A DNA stretch of 64,000 bases from Lachnoclostridium sp. UBA5725 (GTDB lineage Bacteria > Bacillota > Clostridia > Lachnospirales > Lachnospiraceae): assembly GCA_002419585.1 (NCBI GenBank), contig DIGJ01000024.1, forward strand, positions 62,001 through 126,000, written 5' to 3'. The notes under the pieces were generated by a model. That model saw nothing but the letters and a program-made list of their open reading frames with translations. It did no database searches and had not been told where the DNA came from. Both the position numbers and the translations under genes were made by a program. Shown here piece after piece: positions 63,801 to 64,000 of the stretch (its first letter is position 1; the number at the start of each line of letters is the position of its first letter).

Positions 63801-64000
63801 TTAATTTTAATACACTATAATCATATGTAATAACACCTTTTACATCAACTGCACTTCCTTCTGTGATACCTGTAGGAAGACCAGTTACACTAAGCACTGG
63901 AACAGAACCTGTACTATCTGTTAATTTTGTTGTGTTAGCTGGTACATTTTTAAAGATCACATATTTGTTAATATCAGCTTCCGTAATTTCACTAGCTGTC
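60805..64000 (-). CDS. Large secreted 5'-nucleotidase/metallophosphatase, 5' end beyond the window
   Basis: The reading frame stays open to base 64000, so the gene is truncated at the window edge; the in-frame GTG at 63960 has no ribosome site and is unlikely as start. At least 1064 codons are present. Two OB-like nuclease-associated domains (first 300 residues; VKVTGKRTNYGKTI) precede an UshA-like metallophosphatase with intact motifs ETSDVHGF, LLDGGDIYQGN, ALGNHEFDWG and VVGGHTH, a 5'-nucleotidase C-terminal domain (GGLRTEFLLENG, APFDNKLPTFEFTYEELVKLLNY), a PT-rich linker, and about seven C-terminal repeats ending KQYYCDKNGIVTKTK, nearly the same as the GH3 protein at 6107-9691. It presumably releases nucleosides or phosphate from extracellular nucleotides. 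Confidence 0.9.
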   Translation of the reverse strand, partial: TASEITEADINKYVIFKNVPANTTKLTDSTGSVPVLSVTGLPTGITEGSAVDVKGVITYDYSVLKLKSANDNYIAHVDNYDPITGAFDSGVSNINETLAAAVNADTTTMGQVVYVYGGYNNAASELNGKYSVNAILEDVIDGKVVAIQIYDTRDQSKLTEAQKLHVGDVVKVTGKRTNYGKTIILPQISLTATAGSITRVKTEVAFQPETINISQIKDYINHYVRINAVKLGTYNGAGNTTFTDATGTSSIYKGADIPASVTAALAADTTKSASVVGVASGYETTQFRIGSSFDYSVYSAPVVKPDDNASYKIPVFETSDVHGFILDTSSGVESTYQYRMAYISDAVNKMRDANEGDVLLLDGGDIYQGNPVSNLQEGKAMTAAYDAMKYDAVALGNHEFDWGVTTLLDSDGTMGSYNLANGTIKGDSTIPVLCGNIYYKDTNKRVDFTKDYVILDKKGVNEKGDTKSYKVAVFGYADDYSKDIMTARIAPYKIAVSELANIQAQAKKMEQDGTVDVSILLVHAQAKAVAESLASDCVFDLVVGGHTHASLNGVASNGIAYMQPQNQAKTYAYSEITIDSNKKVSVENSSNKAVYVSATKATLYDTAANATHLDKNIITISKAATAQVAPIMNEVLGTISANVTKTAIGKNEMSSVAGTWMAEYMNAATGAKVSFTNAGGLRTEFLLENGVASRNLTAGDVYTMAPFDNKLPTFEFTYEELVKLLNYAISAKGKKALDLRMGGATAYYTGDKITAVLIDDTLIYYNGQYQVDKDTKIKVCTNEYISTYIGSPFEGKTSIEAATNKEVAVDNVSYIAALKAESAKNKGKLHVTTQATLVNGECPTVPYYGPGAVTPTKPTTPTKPETPTKPEKRDVVVVDKAKTVKTEIVSGTVSVKENKDGLFYSADGKKVTNAIVKSEDDRFILDEAGSKYVSSVVATKDGKKYITSDTGAVITGAIVEVNGDRFYTTKSTGKIVTDKLLKLDGNKYFATKSGALATGKIVSVEGSKYYATKSTGKIITDKIFKLDGEKYIANKSGKLITSKWVTINGKQYYCDKNGIVTKTK

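Noticed and set aside
1..64000. tRNA, rRNA, CRISPR array, prophage or transposase genes
   Set aside because: No cloverleaf-type sequence, conserved rRNA segment, regularly spaced repeat or transposase/integrase frame was recognised by reading.

Overview
The window looks like a chromosomal segment of a low-GC, spore-forming member of the Lachnospiraceae (clostridial cluster XIVa). The A+T-rich sequence, strong AGGAGG-type ribosome sites, frequent TTG/GTG starts, a YyaC-type sporulation protein, a c-di-AMP phosphodiesterase of the GdpP type and Gram-positive surface proteins support this. Species cannot be fixed from sequence alone. Most genes lie on the minus strand. The replication and ribosomal clusters (gdpP-rplI-dnaB-dnaX-ybaB-recR and rpsF-ssb-rpsR) usually lie near oriC. 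If they run codirectionally with replication, the origin would be to the right of the window (inference).

Left third (1-24.6 kb), accessory and signalling: a BlaI-type repressor with an M56 sensor peptidase whose outer domain is unusual; queT behind a preQ1-type riboswitch; a long perfect-looking palindromic element; a TetR/DhaS-like regulator next to glpP and a 36-codon leader ORF; a membrane-anchored hydrolase; a 1194-residue secreted GH3 enzyme with circularly permuted domain order; a YesN/YesM two-component system with a solute-binding protein but no permeases; an orphan class I isoprenoid-synthase-like protein; a DUF2442 protein and two very large secreted surface proteins; a broken LuxR regulator and a sorbosone-dehydrogenase-like propeller.

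Middle (24.7-46 kb): a Bce-type peptide-sensing and efflux module (ABC permease, ATPase, soluble kinase, OmpR regulator) with a direct-repeat operator in front of the ABC genes; a GGDEF-EAL protein with a periplasmic binding domain; an SPFH/zinc-ribbon protein with a small membrane zinc-ribbon partner; the str operon (rpsL, rpsG, fusA) and tuf with clear sigma-A promoters and leader hairpins; then an HD protein, a CvpA-family protein, a DUF5711-like protein and a LysM protein (cell-envelope cluster), yyaC, an unknown two-repeat protein, and a secreted CAP protein.

Right third (46-64 kb): recR, ybaB, dnaX, dnaB, rplI and gdpP read as one operon; an MFS transporter; a secreted 5'-nucleotidase homologue that has lost its metal ligands; a GGDEF protein; a dCache chemoreceptor; rpsF-ssb-rpsR; and a large active-looking 5'-nucleotidase that runs off the right edge. 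The latter carries the same C-terminal repeat module as the GH3 enzyme 51 kb away, suggesting a common surface-attachment device.

No rRNA, tRNA, CRISPR array, prophage or intact insertion sequence was seen.
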